Shown here: positions 33,222 through 43,547 of the stretch, piece by piece
Numbering within the stretch: position 1 is the first letter of the stretch
Layout: each line of letters opens with the position of its first letter
Source: Paenibacillus oryzisoli
GTDB lineage: Bacteria > Bacillota > Bacilli > Paenibacillales > NBRC-103111
Direction: 5' to 3'
Assembly (NCBI RefSeq): GCF_001653565.1
Contig: NZ_LYPB01000048.1
Location: 124,001 to 188,000 of the forward strand
DNA length: 64,000 nucleotides
The notes under the pieces: generated by a model
What the model saw: only the letters and a program-made list of their open reading frames with translations
Told to the model about the DNA's origin: nothing
Database searches by the model: none
Translations under genes and position numbers: made by a program

Positions 33222-34001
33222 TTACACACAGAAAATGTGCTTACCAATTTTTTTGATTTGTTTTCTTGTCCAAATCCATTTGGACGTTGCCGTTTCTGGG
33301 TTGAAGTAATAGATACAGCCGCCAGTTGGGTCCAATCCATTCAAGGCATCTCTAACGGCTTTTTTGGAGTTTTCATCTGGCGTTAACCAAATTTGCCCAT
33401 CAGCAACAGCTGTGAAAGCACCTGGTTGAAAAATCACACCAGAAACTGTATTCGGAAAACTGGCCGATTTCACTCGATTTAAAATAACTGCTGCCACCGC
33501 TACTTGTCCTATGTATGGCTCACCACGCGCTTCACCATGGACGGCGTTCGCCATTAGGTTAATATCCTGTTCTGAATATCCAAGATTGTTGGAGGGAGTC
33601 AGATTGGCAGGAGTGTCTGTACCTGTACCTGTATTATTCGTACCTTGATTGTTATTAGCCGTTTCCGGAGCCGAAGGTTTCCAGTTTTTCGTTGCTTCCC
33701 AGAGCTTCAGTTTAGTTTTCGGGCCAACGATACCGTCCACCTTCATGCCAAACTCACCTTGGAATCGCTTCACTGCGGTTAAAGTCTTGTAACCGTAATC
33801 ACCGTCAATGCTGCCGTTATAAAATCCAATGAATTTCAACCTGCCTTGTAATTCATTCACATCCGAACCGGTGGCGCCATATCGCACTTCATTCTTACTA
33901 AATGTTTCTTCCGTTGGTGGATTGAATTTGCCCTTCAATTGAAAAGAAACTACCAAAACAAATACAATACAAAATGTAATGACAATTAGTCGTTTATTCA
34001 T
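33222..34001 (-). CDS. sleB: SleB-like spore cortex-lytic enzyme
   Basis: 259 residues from the ATG at 34001; a GTG six codons earlier is possible and ribosome-binding evidence is ambiguous for both. An N-terminal hydrophobic segment (about 4-22) is a signal or anchor. A peptidoglycan-binding-1 domain follows (about 40-105; LQGRLKFIGFYNGSIDGDYG), then a Thr/Asn-rich linker and a hydrolase-2 catalytic domain (about 145-258; VHGEARGEPYIGQVAVAAV with the catalytic Glu). SleB is a lytic transglycosylase that degrades spore cortex during germination. Its usual operon partner ypeB is absent here. A sigma-G-like promoter lies just upstream, matching forespore expression. Confidence 0.92.
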   Translation of the reverse strand: MNKRLIVITFCIVFVLVVSFQLKGKFNPPTEETFSKNEVRYGATGSDVNELQGRLKFIGFYNGSIDGDYGYKTLTAVKRFQGEFGMKVDGIVGPKTKLKLWEATKNWKPSAPETANNNQGTNNTGTGTDTPANLTPSNNLGYSEQDINLMANAVHGEARGEPYIGQVAVAAVILNRVKSASFPNTVSGVIFQPGAFTAVADGQIWLTPDENSKKAVRDALNGLDPTGGCIYYFNPETATSKWIWTRKQIKKIGKHIFCV

Positions 34002-34045
34002 TCCCCTTCTCAACCTCACTTTTCAAATTACAACCTTTTCTTGCT

Positions 34046-34076
34046 TATTATGAGAAAGTGAGTCCATGATTATACA
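34046..34076 (-). promoter_or_regulatory. Probable sigma-G promoter for sleB
   Basis: Minus strand TGTATA (34076-34071) and CATAATA (34052-34046) are separated by 18 bp. They resemble the forespore sigma-G consensus (TGnATA / CATAmTA), about 45 bp before the start codon. Confidence 0.5.
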
Positions 34077-34080
34077 AAAT

Positions 34081-34104
34081 AAACACTCTCCTAGGAGAGT
34101 GTTT
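34081..34104 (-). terminator. Terminator after spoIIIE
   Basis: Perfect 24-bp inverted repeat AAACACTCTCCT/AGGAGAGTGTTT followed by ATTTTG on the minus strand, close after the spoIIIE stop. Confidence 0.85.
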
Positions 34105-34116
34105 ATCCAATACGGA

Positions 34117-36672
34117 TTAAGAACTAATCCGGTTATGATGATATTGTTCGAGTGAGATCAGTACTTCACGTGGTTTGCTGCCCTCATAAGGGCCAACTAC
34201 TCCTTTAGCTTCCATTGCATCAACGAGCCTAGCAGCACGTGTGTAACCAACTCTCATACGCCGTTGTAGTAAGGATACTGATGCTTGCTTCGCTTCTAAA
34301 ACAATTTGAACGGCTTGATCATACAATTCATCCTCAAATTCATTCTGCTGCTCTGGCATTTCTTCAACTTGAGGTACGAGTTCCTCCCGATAATTCGCTT
34401 GTTCCTGCGTTCGTACGAACCCAACAACCTGTTCAACTTCTCCATCGGAAAGGAATGCCCCTTGGATACGTACTGGCTTTGATGCACCAACTGGCAAGTA
34501 AAGCATATCTCCACGACCTAGTAATTTCTCAGCTCCAACCATATCCAAAATCGTTCGTGAATCCACTTGCGACGATACACCAAAAGCGATACGAGAAGGA
34601 ATGTTAGCCTTGATAACACCTGTAATAACGTCGACAGAGGGCCGCTGCGTCGCAATAATTAAATGAATTCCCGCGGCACGGGCCATTTGAGCAAGACGGC
34701 AGATTGAATCCTCAACATCATTAGCTGCTACCATCATGAGATCCGCTAACTCATCCACAATAACCACATAGTAAGGCAACGGCGGTGCTGTTCCGCTCTC
34801 TGTCAACATGGCGTTATAACCTTCTATATTTCGCGTCCCACTCTTAGAAAACAACTCATATCGTTTCTCCATCTCGACAACGATTTTCTTGAGTGCAAGT
34901 GATGCTCGCCGTGGATCCGTGACTACAGGAGCCAATAAATGTGGAATACCATTGTACACATTCAACTCTACCATTTTCGGATCAATCATGAGGAACTTCA
35001 CTTCGTTTGGTTTAGCTTTATACAAAATACTTGTGATAATCCCATTGATACAAACCGATTTACCTGATCCGGTAGCACCAGCAACTAATAAATGGGGCAT
35101 CCTTGCTAAGTTTCCGACAATTGGCTGACCCGAAATATCTCGTCCAAGAACGACAGATAAGCGTGAGCTAGACTCCTGAAAAGCAGACGTTTCCATAACT
35201 TCTCGCATCGTAACAATGGAAACTTCTAAGTTCGGCACTTCGATACCAATGGCTGATTTCCCCGGTATAGGCGCCTCCATCCGAATATCCTTTGCTGCTA
35301 GTGCTAGTGCAATATCATCAGTCAAAGAAACGATTCTGCTAACCTTCACACCAACATCAGGTTGAATTTCATATCGGGTTACTGCTGGACCTCTTACGAC
35401 CTCAAGAACTTTAGCCCGAACACCGAAGCTTTCTAACGTAGCCTCAAGTTTCCTAGCATTAGCCTTGTAGTCCGCCATTTCGCTTCCCTTGCCTAGGGCA
35501 GGTCTTGCTAACAAATCAAGCGACGGTATTTCATAAGGACGAGTTACAATAGCTGGAGCATCTTGAAACTCAAGTGTTACTGGCTCATTCTCATCATTTT
35601 CCATACTAGTTGGAACAGTTGTCGGACTATTGGGTACGATGGGTACTGTAGGTCTAACCACATGTTGCGCTTCTTGTATAACCTGTTCTTGGAAATCACG
35701 TATAATAGGTGCACCTGCTGGATCACCTGTGTTATGTATGGGTTCAGCCGTTGGATTTACAGTATTCGAGTAAACAACTTCCTCCCCGACTACTTCAGCT
35801 TCTCCATCTGACAAATTATCCTCGATATCATCTTGTTCTCTTCCTACAGATTGTTTCTTACGGTTCTCCTTAATGGGACGGAGGAGTTCCATAAACAATG
35901 GCGTTTTCTTCGCTTTCTTAATTGGTTGGAAGACTTCTTCGTCAAATTCATCATCCACAGGTACATAGGCTGGCTTCTTCACCTTCGTAGGTGCACTTCC
36001 AGCAGATGCTGTCTGTGGCTGTGGTTGGCGCCCTTCTCGATCTTGCAACCATTCCTTCATTCTTTCTTTAAAGGTTTGTCCTACATTACTGAAACGACCC
36101 TTCACAATATTACCTAGATCCACATAGGAAACACCTGTCGCTAGAATAAAACCCATAACAAAAAGCATATATTGGATTAATCTGGCACCGAGGTAATCAA
36201 ACAAGAAATAGAGAATACTGTATAAAAAAGCGCCTACCATCCCTCCGCCAATCCCATGTTCCAGGGCTGCTCTTCCAGCTTCAGTTGGATGCAATCCCTC
36301 TAGCATGGCAGACCATGTCGAAGAAATGACTTTTCCCGACGTAAAGTCGTTGTTAGGATACAGTTGAGCAAATAAATCAATATGATTCTTGATTAACAAT
36401 CCAAGAACGAACAACAAAATACCCGCTTTTTTGGGCGTTACCATTTGTGGCCAAGCTCGTTTAATCATGGCGTATAAGGCCACGTAAATGAAAACTAGTG
36501 GTATGAGTGAATACCAAGTCCCCACAAAAAAACGAAACAAATAAACCAATGAATTTCCGACATGACCTTGATGAGCAAGGGCAATGACCGAGAAAATCAA
36601 GATGAGGATTCCATACAGCTCGAATAATAAGCTGGTCTTTACAGCCTTCGTCTTTTTCTTGCGTTTCGCCAA
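34117..36672 (-). CDS. spoIIIE: SpoIIIE/FtsK DNA translocase
   Basis: 851 residues from a TTG at 36672 (GGGGG 8 nt upstream). Longer frames are ruled out because a promoter -10 lies inside them. Four to five membrane segments (about 15-190) are followed by a Pro/Gln-rich linker, the FtsK alpha-beta motor (Walker A GATGSGKS at 532-539, Walker [13 protein letters not shown]) and a C-terminal gamma winged helix that reads DNA polarity signals. It pumps the chromosome across the division or sporulation septum. The unit tepA-ylzJ-spoIIIE is as in B. subtilis. The large linker is rich in acidic residues. Confidence 0.97.
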   Translation of the reverse strand: MAKRKKKTKAVKTSLLFELYGILILIFSVIALAHQGHVGNSLVYLFRFFVGTWYSLIPLVFIYVALYAMIKRAWPQMVTPKKAGILLFVLGLLIKNHIDLFAQLYPNNDFTSGKVISSTWSAMLEGLHPTEAGRAALEHGIGGGMVGAFLYSILYFLFDYLGARLIQYMLFVMGFILATGVSYVDLGNIVKGRFSNVGQTFKERMKEWLQDREGRQPQPQTASAGSAPTKVKKPAYVPVDDEFDEEVFQPIKKAKKTPLFMELLRPIKENRKKQSVGREQDDIEDNLSDGEAEVVGEEVVYSNTVNPTAEPIHNTGDPAGAPIIRDFQEQVIQEAQHVVRPTVPIVPNSPTTVPTSMENDENEPVTLEFQDAPAIVTRPYEIPSLDLLARPALGKGSEMADYKANARKLEATLESFGVRAKVLEVVRGPAVTRYEIQPDVGVKVSRIVSLTDDIALALAAKDIRMEAPIPGKSAIGIEVPNLEVSIVTMREVMETSAFQESSSRLSVVLGRDISGQPIVGNLARMPHLLVAGATGSGKSVCINGIITSILYKAKPNEVKFLMIDPKMVELNVYNGIPHLLAPVVTDPRRASLALKKIVVEMEKRYELFSKSGTRNIEGYNAMLTESGTAPPLPYYVVIVDELADLMMVAANDVEDSICRLAQMARAAGIHLIIATQRPSVDVITGVIKANIPSRIAFGVSSQVDSRTILDMVGAEKLLGRGDMLYLPVGASKPVRIQGAFLSDGEVEQVVGFVRTQEQANYREELVPQVEEMPEQQNEFEDELYDQAVQIVLEAKQASVSLLQRRMRVGYTRAARLVDAMEAKGVVGPYEGSKPREVLISLEQYHHNRISS

Positions 36673-36693
36673 GAATGTCACCCCCAAGTCCAC

Positions 36694-36702
36694 ATTATAC
36701 CA
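36694..36702 (-). promoter_or_regulatory. Extended -10 promoter for spoIIIE
   Basis: TGGTATAAT on the minus strand (TATAAT at 36699-36694), about 20 bp before the TTG start. This predicts a very short leader; no good -35 is visible. Confidence 0.5.
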
Positions 36703-36735
36703 TATTTGACTCGAGGGATGATACGGGAACAAGAC

Positions 36736-36975
36736 CTAACGAGTTGAATTAACCGCTAGTTGCGGTTGATATGAAATGATGTTACCAGGCGAATAGTGTT
36801 CATTCAAATAGTCTTGAGGATTACAGCTGTATAGTCTTACAATACGTGCTTGATAACCACTTAACGGCTCAATTTGCACCATCAAACCATCTACTTCAAT
36901 ATCTAAATACTTTGGGGAATAGGCCTCAAATCCTTCAAAAATAACTTCCATCGGAATCACAGAATAGTGAATCAC
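36736..36975 (-). CDS. ylzJ: YlzJ-like protein
   Basis: 79 residues from a GTG overlapping the tepA stop by 4 bp. The sequence ([15 protein letters not shown] start, then [31 protein letters not shown] body) and the place between tepA and spoIIIE match B. subtilis ylzJ. It is a small soluble beta-rich protein of unknown function. Confidence 0.88.
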   Translation of the reverse strand: MIHYSVIPMEVIFEGFEAYSPKYLDIEVDGLMVQIEPLSGYQARIVRLYSCNPQDYLNEHYSPGNIISYQPQLAVNSTR

Positions 36976-37706
36976 TGAACAAGCCCCCCTGAGTTCGCCA
37001 CTTTCTTGGCTTCAATCCGGCTGTTCAACTCACGAATGGCATCACCGATACCACCGACCTGATTGATTAACCCATACTTGACGGCGTCGCCGCCAATTAC
37101 CGTTGTGCCGATATCTCTCGTAAGTTCACCAGTCTTAAACATAAGTTCTTTAAACTTTTCTTCTGTGACGTTGGAATGCTTCGTTACGAAGCGTACAACA
37201 CGCTCTTGCATCTTATCCAAATATTCAAAGGTCTGCGGGACGCCAATTACCAAGCCGTTTAATCGAATCGGATGAATCGTCATGGTCGCAGTTTCGGCAA
37301 TAATCGAATAGTCTGCAGATACCGCAATAGGAACGCCAATACTATGCCCGCCTCCTAGAACCAAAGCAATCGTCGGTTTCGATAACGTTGCAATCATTTC
37401 TGCGATCGCTAGACCTGCTTCGACATCTCCTCCAACTGTGTTTAAAATGATCATAACGCCTTCAATTTTGGAGTTCTGCTCCGCTGCTACAAGCTGAGGA
37501 ATGAGATGTTCATATTTGGTCGTCTTATTCTGAGGCGGTAGTACGATATGCCCCTCTACCTGCCCGATAATCGTTAGACAGAAAATGTTTGATTCACCAG
37601 AGACCGTATTCGTCTGTCCTAATTGTTGAATATTCTCGAGAACAGCATTCTTCTTGGCTTCCTCTGTCCCTTGTTCCTGTTCTTTGGAGCCTGGTACTGA
37701 TGCCAC
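36972..37706 (-). CDS. tepA: TepA, ClpP-like translocation-enhancing peptidase
   Basis: 244 residues from a GTG at 37706 with AAGGGG 8 nt upstream; a TTG six codons earlier overlaps that site. The ClpP/crotonase fold is clear: GGGHSIGVP with the nucleophile Ser, [13 protein letters not shown], and [10 protein letters not shown] with the His. B. subtilis TepA is a cytoplasmic peptidase reported to aid protein export, probably by degrading signal peptides, and has been linked to forespore processes. It is translationally coupled to ylzJ. Confidence 0.92.
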   Translation of the reverse strand: MASVPGSKEQEQGTEEAKKNAVLENIQQLGQTNTVSGESNIFCLTIIGQVEGHIVLPPQNKTTKYEHLIPQLVAAEQNSKIEGVMIILNTVGGDVEAGLAIAEMIATLSKPTIALVLGGGHSIGVPIAVSADYSIIAETATMTIHPIRLNGLVIGVPQTFEYLDKMQERVVRFVTKHSNVTEEKFKELMFKTGELTRDIGTTVIGGDAVKYGLINQVGGIGDAIRELNSRIEAKKVANSGGLVQ

Positions 37707-37812
37707 TTGGTATTCCCCTTTCAAATTAAGCTACAATGACAAGTTGATCAAGATCCCCCATAGTATGAATAAACTTCTATACTTTCATGCATACTTCACT
37801 TTGCAGTAACAA

Positions 37813-37843
37813 GAAAAAGCTCCCCCCGTTAGGAGAGAGCTTT
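37813..37843 (-). terminator. Intrinsic terminator of rnjB
   Basis: AAAGCTCTCTCC-TAAC-GGGGGGAGCTTTTTC on the minus strand; the stem uses several G-U pairs and is followed by TTTTTC. Confidence 0.85.
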
Positions 37844-37879
37844 ACTATTTGCATAGGCTCAAGTGACTTGTTCGAGTAC

Positions 37880-39556
37880 CTAAACTTCCATAATGATTGG
37901 AAGAATCATTGGTCTTCTTCTGGTTTGTTCATATAAAAAGCGTCCGAGAACATCTTTCACATTTGTTTTTAAAGATGCCCATTCGTTTACATTTTCATTC
38001 ATTAGCTTAGTTAACGTATTTGTTACGATTCGATTGGCTTCTTCAAGAAGTCCTTCGGATTCACGAACATAAACAAATCCGCGTGAAATAATATCTGGGC
38101 CGGACAAAATTTTGCCATCTTGCTTACTAAGTGTAACCACGACAACTAGAATTCCATCTTGCGACAGTAATTTACGGTCACGCAATACGATATTGCCTAC
38201 ATCCCCTACACCTAGTCCATCAATTAGGATGTTGCCGCTTTGGACTTTCGAACCTTTGCGTGCAGATCCATTTTGAATTTCTACCGTATCACCAATATCG
38301 CACATGAAAATGTCTTCTTTAGGAATACCGACAGTTTCGGCAAGGATAGCGTGTTGACGCAGCATGCGATATTCGCCATGAATTGGAATAAAGTATTTAG
38401 GTTTCATCAGGTTCAGCATAAGCTTTAATTCTTCCTGACTACCGTGTCCTGAAACGTGAACACCCGTTACTGAACCTGGGCCGTAAATCACGTGGGCACC
38501 AATGCGCATAAGCTCATCAACTGTTCTGCCTACGTAACGCTCATTCCCTGGTATCGGAGTTGCCGCAATAATAACCGTATCCCCTGGTAAAATATCAATT
38601 TTACGATGGGTTGAACGTGCCATTCTTGTTAGAGCAGACATCGGTTCGCCTTGGCTACCCGTGGATAGGATTACGACACGATCAGCTGCAAGCTTATTTA
38701 CTTCCTCTGGTTCAATCAACATGCCATCTGGAATGTGTAAATAGCCTAATTCACTAGCGATCGAAACCACGTTGACCATACTACGACCAATAACTGTTAC
38801 TTTGCGATTCGTTGCTGCAGCTGCATCAAACACCTGTTGTACACGGTGAATATTCGATGCAAATGTCGCAATAACAACTCTCTGCTTCGCTTTACGAAAT
38901 ACTTCTTCAATTTCAATCCCTACGCCGCGCTCAGAGCCCGTGTAGCCAGGACGTTCAGCATTCGTACTGTCTGAAAGCAAGGCAAGAACGCCTTTCTTAC
39001 CGATCTCAGCCATACGATGTAAATCTGCATATTGCTCATTCACTGGAGTCTGATCGAACTTAAAGTCTCCTGTATGAACAACAACACCTTCTGGCGTATC
39101 AAGTGCGACACCAACAGAATCCGGAATACTATGATTGGTTTTGAAGAAAGTTGCCGTAAGAACGCCCAGTGGAAGAACAGATTCCGAATTGATTAGAATT
39201 CGGTTCGTCGTTCCGAGCAAGTTCGCTTCCTTCAGCTTAGCCTCGATAAGTCCCATCGTTAACTTCGTAGCATAGAGGGGAACATTGAGGTGTTTAAGCA
39301 CGTAAGGTAAGCCACCAATGTGATCCTCATGGCCGTGCGTGATGATAATGCCGCGTACTTTATCCCGATTTTCTGTTAAGTACCCGATATCTGGGATGAC
39401 AATGTCAATTCCGAGCATGTCCTCCTCTGGAAATTTCAAACCACTGTCAATAACAATAATATCGTTCGCATACTGAACGCAATACATATTTTTTCCGATT
39501 TCGCCCACGCCGCCAAGAGCGAAGATCAAAAGTTTATCAATATTTTTTTTGGACAA
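37880..39556 (-). CDS. rnjB: Ribonuclease J (RnjB position)
   Basis: 558 residues from a TTG with AAGGAGG 7 nt upstream. The zinc-binding HGHEDHIGG of the metallo-beta-lactamase core, the beta-CASP motifs (SDSTNAERPGYTGSE; GTDHVSGH-type GVHVSGHGSQEE) and the C-terminal RNase J domain are visible. RNase J has 5'-3' exo- and endonuclease activity in mRNA decay and rRNA maturation. Location downstream of dapA and upstream of tepA matches B. subtilis rnjB (ymfA), although sequence alone could also fit rnjA. It has its own promoter. Confidence 0.95.
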   Translation of the reverse strand: MSKKNIDKLLIFALGGVGEIGKNMYCVQYANDIIVIDSGLKFPEEDMLGIDIVIPDIGYLTENRDKVRGIIITHGHEDHIGGLPYVLKHLNVPLYATKLTMGLIEAKLKEANLLGTTNRILINSESVLPLGVLTATFFKTNHSIPDSVGVALDTPEGVVVHTGDFKFDQTPVNEQYADLHRMAEIGKKGVLALLSDSTNAERPGYTGSERGVGIEIEEVFRKAKQRVVIATFASNIHRVQQVFDAAAATNRKVTVIGRSMVNVVSIASELGYLHIPDGMLIEPEEVNKLAADRVVILSTGSQGEPMSALTRMARSTHRKIDILPGDTVIIAATPIPGNERYVGRTVDELMRIGAHVIYGPGSVTGVHVSGHGSQEELKLMLNLMKPKYFIPIHGEYRMLRQHAILAETVGIPKEDIFMCDIGDTVEIQNGSARKGSKVQSGNILIDGLGVGDVGNIVLRDRKLLSQDGILVVVVTLSKQDGKILSGPDIISRGFVYVRESEGLLEEANRIVTNTLTKLMNENVNEWASLKTNVKDVLGRFLYEQTRRRPMILPIIMEV

Positions 39557-39624
39557 GAATATACCTCCTTCATAGATTGGACGACGAATTTTAAATGAAT
39601 AAACCGAACTAGTCACTTGCAACC

Positions 39625-39654
39625 ATTATACATGAAAAAAAACAGCAAATACAA
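39625..39654 (-). promoter_or_regulatory. Sigma-A-type promoter for rnjB
   Basis: Minus strand TTGTAT (39654-39649) and TATAAT (39630-39625) separated by 18 bp, about 65 bp before the TTG start. Confidence 0.55.
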
Positions 39655-39683
39655 GTTAATACTGAATACGTTTAGATTTCCCA

Positions 39684-39716
39684 AAAAAAGAAAACCGATG
39701 CCGGAAGCACCGATTC
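39684..39716 (-). terminator. Terminator after dapA
   Basis: ATCGGTGC-TTCCG-GCATCGGT (8 bp with G-U pairs) followed by TTTCTTTTTTT on the minus strand; it ends the spoVFA-spoVFB-asd-dapG-dapA operon. Confidence 0.85.
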
Positions 39717-39727
39717 ATTAGGCATGA

Positions 39728-40591
39728 TCATACAAAAAGTGATTGAATGAATTGTCCTTCTTGCTCGGTTACACGAACTAACGGAAGTCGAACGCCGCCT
39801 GTTTCAATGCCTTTAAGTGCCAAAGCATATTTGATTGGTGCAGGGCTCGGTGCACAAAAGATACCAGTGAATACTGGATGAAGCTTACGATGAAGCTCTG
39901 CAGCTTGCTGAATGTTGCCTTCTAAATAATACTTTATCATAGTTTGCATTTCTTTTCCAATCACATGACTCGCGACACTGATAATCCCTTCACATCCAAT
40001 AGCTAATGAAGGCAAAGTATTACTGTCATCACCACTGTATACAAGGAAATTAGGTGCAGCATGTGTAAGTATACGTGTCATTTGATCCGTATTCGAGCAA
40101 TCTTTGGTCGCCACGATATTCGGTATTTGGGAAAGACGAATGGTTGTATCCGCATCCAAGTTCACACCTGTTCGGCCAGGCACATTATATAGCACGACAG
40201 GAGTAGTAACAGCTTCTGCTATTGCTTTGAAATGTTGATACAAGCCCTCCTGTGATGGTCGGTTGTAATACGGCGCAACTAGAAGTAAAGCATCCACACC
40301 AAGCTGGGCTACTTTACGCGAAAAATCAATTGTATGAACAGTGTCGTTGCTGCCGGTACCTGCAATAATTTTGCAACGTCCTGCCGCAACACGAACCGAT
40401 AGTTCAATAAGACGCAACTTTTCGTCTTCTGATAGCGTTGGCGACTCGCCTGTCGTCCCACATATCACAAGGCTATCCGAATGCTGTTCTTCAATTAGAT
40501 AATTAATTAATGGCTCTACTTGATCCCAGTTAACTTGTAACTGATCATCAAATGGAGTAACCATTGCTGTGACTACTCTTCCAAAACTCAC
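39728..40591 (-). CDS. dapA: 4-hydroxy-tetrahydrodipicolinate synthase
   Basis: 287 residues from a GTG with AGGAGG 9 nt upstream. Schiff-base Lys163 (ATKDCSN), Tyr135 in YNVPGRTG and the TGESPTL motif (residues 47-53) are present. It condenses pyruvate with aspartate semialdehyde, the branch-point step toward dipicolinate, diaminopimelate and lysine. It is the last gene of the operon that also encodes aspartokinase, Asd and dipicolinate synthase, which fits high dipicolinate demand in the mother cell. Confidence 0.97.
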   Translation of the reverse strand: MSFGRVVTAMVTPFDDQLQVNWDQVEPLINYLIEEQHSDSLVICGTTGESPTLSEDEKLRLIELSVRVAAGRCKIIAGTGSNDTVHTIDFSRKVAQLGVDALLLVAPYYNRPSQEGLYQHFKAIAEAVTTPVVLYNVPGRTGVNLDADTTIRLSQIPNIVATKDCSNTDQMTRILTHAAPNFLVYSGDDSNTLPSLAIGCEGIISVASHVIGKEMQTMIKYYLEGNIQQAAELHRKLHPVFTGIFCAPSPAPIKYALALKGIETGGVRLPLVRVTEQEGQFIQSLFV

Positions 40592-40617
40592 TTGGTACGC
40601 CTCCTGACTTTCTTGAT

Positions 40618-41835
40618 TTATTTGAATAAATTGAATTTTCGATGAAGTGCACGCACTGACTTAATCATGTCGACACCTTGGACAAGCACCCAAATGGTTG
40701 TATTCGAATCCGCTGATTGAAGAATTCGGATATCTTCCACTGTTAATGCTTCAACAATATGCGCCATAATACCAGGTACACCATTCATTCCGCCACCAAT
40801 CACGGACACCTTCGCACAGCCGCTTGTGTACTTGGGCTCGTAACCCTGCGTCTTCAGTAATTGGACTGCGCGTTCGGCTTCATGATCAAAGACCGTATAT
40901 ACAACGCCTGAAGGGTTTACATTAATAAAATCAACACTAATCTGATGTTGAGCCATTGTTTTGAATACCCGAAGTTGAAGATCGAATTCACCATCAACGG
41001 CAGCAACCTGAATCTGTGTTATATTCGTGAAATGTGCAATCCCTGTAACAAAGCGATCCTTAACATGGTTAACGTCTGTTGACACATTGTCAGAAGCGGT
41101 GACAAGCGTCCCTTCTTCCTTAGTGAAAGTTGATCTCACACGAATGGGAATATTGGCTTGCATGGCAACTTCAACAGCGCGTGGATGAATAACTTTAGCA
41201 CCGTTATGAGCCATATTACAAATCTCGCTAAAACTCACTCGCTGCAATGGTTTAGCATCTTCAACAATTCTTGGATCCGCTGTCAAAATACCATTAACAT
41301 CTGTAAAAATATCTACAATTTCTGCTTTCAGTGCGGCGCCAAGTGCTGTTGCTGAAGTATCACTGCCCCCGCGGCCTAAAGTCGTCAACTCATCATGACT
41401 TGTTTTCCCTTGGAAACCAGTGACAATGACGACCTGGTCTTGTTCTAATAATTCAAAAATCCGATTCGGTTTCATCGCAATGATCTGAGCATTCCCATGA
41501 TTCTCATTCGTAATTAGACCTGCTTGCCCACCCGTCAAAACTGTAGATCGAATCCCTGTTTTGTTCAACAAACTACACAAAAGCACTGCAGAAATTAATT
41601 CTCCGCAGCCCATTAGCATATCGAGTTCCCTTGTTGGCAGCCCTTCCCCATTCTTCCGAACGAGGTCTAGAAGCGTATCAGTTGCATAGGGTTCCCCTTT
41701 TCTTCCCATCGCAGAAACAACAACAACTAGTTTATAATGTTGAATTAGTGCGTCTTGAATATGTCCAATAACGTGTTCTCTAGCTTGCGCGGTGGAAAGT
41801 GAAGTACCTCCGAATTTCTGAACTAGAATTCGCAT
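40618..41835 (-). CDS. dapG: Aspartokinase I (DapG)
   Basis: 405 residues. The N-terminal amino-acid-kinase domain (KFGGTSL at 8-14; GRGGSDTSA near 150) precedes two C-terminal ACT domains (about 265-405), the layout of the single-chain diaminopimelate-regulated aspartokinase of Bacillus. It phosphorylates aspartate in the first step of the pathway. GGAGG lies 6 nt before the ATG. The gene sits between asd and dapA in the same order as B. subtilis. Confidence 0.96.
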   Translation of the reverse strand: MRILVQKFGGTSLSTAQAREHVIGHIQDALIQHYKLVVVVSAMGRKGEPYATDTLLDLVRKNGEGLPTRELDMLMGCGELISAVLLCSLLNKTGIRSTVLTGGQAGLITNENHGNAQIIAMKPNRIFELLEQDQVVIVTGFQGKTSHDELTTLGRGGSDTSATALGAALKAEIVDIFTDVNGILTADPRIVEDAKPLQRVSFSEICNMAHNGAKVIHPRAVEVAMQANIPIRVRSTFTKEEGTLVTASDNVSTDVNHVKDRFVTGIAHFTNITQIQVAAVDGEFDLQLRVFKTMAQHQISVDFINVNPSGVVYTVFDHEAERAVQLLKTQGYEPKYTSGCAKVSVIGGGMNGVPGIMAHIVEALTVEDIRILQSADSNTTIWVLVQGVDMIKSVRALHRKFNLFK

Positions 41836-41876
41836 GAGTATCCTCCAATTTCACTGCTCGAAAGGCAGTATGCTGA

Positions 41877-42917
41877 TTATTGTTGCTCTATAGCAATATA
41901 TTCAGCAATTTGTACGGCATTCCAAGCAGCACCTTTTAACAAATTATCTGACACAATCCACAGGTTAAGCGCTTTAGGGTTACTCAAATCCCGACGAACA
42001 CGGCCGACGAAAGTTTCGAGTTTACCCGCAGCATCCGTAGCAAGTGGGTACAGTTGCTCTGATGGATTGTCAACAAGAACAATACCAGGTGCATTCGCTA
42101 GTAGATCCTTGACTTCATCAATATCAAAATCATTTTTCAATTCTACATAGACGGATTCTGAATGCCCGTAAACAACAGGAATTCGCACGCACGTAGCTGT
42201 GACTTCAATGGACTCATCACCCATAATTTTCTTCGTTTCAAGAATCATTTTCATTTCTTCATTCGTAAAACCATTATCCAAAAATTTATCAATTTGCGGA
42301 ATCGCATTGAAAGCAATTTGATGCTTAACCGGTAAAGAGCCCACTGGCAATATTGCCGGATTTGCCTCATTGCCTGCTAGCACTTCTTTGGATTGTCGCA
42401 GCATTTCATTAATGGCTTTAGCACCAGCACCAGAAACGGCTTGGTACGTGGATACGATAATACGTGAAATTCCATAACGGTCATATAGCGGTTTAAGCGC
42501 TGCAACCATTTGGATTGTAGAACAATTCGGATTGGCTATTATCCCTTTATGTTCATTGATTTTCTCAACATTCACTTCGGGTACAACAAGTGGTGTATCC
42601 GGGTCCATACGGTACGCGCTCGTATTGTCAATACAAATCGTACCGGCTTCTACGGCATGCGGAGCCAATGCTCTGGTGACATCGCCACCAGCACTAAAGA
42701 GCGCCAGGTCTACGCCTTCGAAACTCTCCGGAGTAGCTTCTTGCACAACTACTTCTTGGCCTTTGAATGCAATCTTTACACCAGCTGAACGAGCAGAAGA
42801 GAGTAATTTCAATTCCTTGATGGGGAAATTCCGTGCTTCTAGTAGACGGATGATTTGCTCGCCGACAGCGCCTGTAGCGCCTACAACTGCAACGTTGAAC
42901 AGCTTCTGGTTGGACAT
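41877..42917 (-). CDS. asd: Aspartate-semialdehyde dehydrogenase
   Basis: 346 residues from the ATG at 42917 with GGGGGAG 10 nt upstream; a start seven codons earlier has no ribosome-binding site. The NADP-binding GATGAVGEQ (13-21) and catalytic Cys132 (NPNCSTIQ) are visible. It reduces aspartyl phosphate to aspartate semialdehyde, feeding dapA in the same operon. Confidence 0.97.
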   Translation of the reverse strand: MSNQKLFNVAVVGATGAVGEQIIRLLEARNFPIKELKLLSSARSAGVKIAFKGQEVVVQEATPESFEGVDLALFSAGGDVTRALAPHAVEAGTICIDNTSAYRMDPDTPLVVPEVNVEKINEHKGIIANPNCSTIQMVAALKPLYDRYGISRIIVSTYQAVSGAGAKAINEMLRQSKEVLAGNEANPAILPVGSLPVKHQIAFNAIPQIDKFLDNGFTNEEMKMILETKKIMGDESIEVTATCVRIPVVYGHSESVYVELKNDFDIDEVKDLLANAPGIVLVDNPSEQLYPLATDAAGKLETFVGRVRRDLSNPKALNLWIVSDNLLKGAAWNAVQIAEYIAIEQQ

Positions 42918-42953
42918 AATCTGGTTTCTCCCCCTCAAGTTGACATCTATCAG

Positions 42954-43547
42954 TTAGTACTGAAATCTCTCAATAATCATGGGTTGCAATTGTTTGCCTT
43001 CCAGTGCAGCTTCACAAGCTTCCATTATCAAGTCCATCCGGGCCACCAACGAATTTGGCTTAGCTCCAGGAGCATCTTGACCGTAAGGCACAAAGTAAAT
43101 ATTCTTGGTCACCAATAACTTTGCAATATTCATTGCATTTAAACCTAAACCATCATTCGTTGAAATCGCTAAGACGAGCGGTCTCAAGTTTCTCATTTGT
43201 GCTTTAGCTGCCATTAGAACGGGACTTTCTGTCATTGCATTTGCTAGTTTACTAGTTGTGTTCCCCGTACAAGGAGCAATCACCATCACATCCAATAACT
43301 TGGAAGGACCTAGCGGTTCCGCATCTACAATCGTAGAAATAATCTCATTCCCCGTAATATCTTTCAGCATTTGCTGCCAGTCAGCAGACTTCCCAAACCG
43401 TGTGTCTGTCGTCATGACTGTATTCGATACAATCGGAATAACGCGAGCACCCGCATCTACAAATCTCTTAATTTGAGGCATGACCTCTTCAAGTGTACAG
43501 TGAGAACCGGTTAATGCATAACCGACTGTTTTCCCTTGCCAATTCAT
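42954..43547 (-). CDS. spoVFB: Dipicolinate synthase subunit B
   Basis: 197 residues, a flavoprotein-fold protein (GKTVGYALTGSHCTLEEVM start; PCTGNTTSKLANA). With SpoVFA it oxidises the dapA product to dipicolinate in the mother cell. It starts 4 bp inside the spoVFA stop, showing tight coupling. Cytoplasmic. Confidence 0.97.
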   Translation of the reverse strand: MNWQGKTVGYALTGSHCTLEEVMPQIKRFVDAGARVIPIVSNTVMTTDTRFGKSADWQQMLKDITGNEIISTIVDAEPLGPSKLLDVMVIAPCTGNTTSKLANAMTESPVLMAAKAQMRNLRPLVLAISTNDGLGLNAMNIAKLLVTKNIYFVPYGQDAPGAKPNSLVARMDLIMEACEAALEGKQLQPMIIERFQY

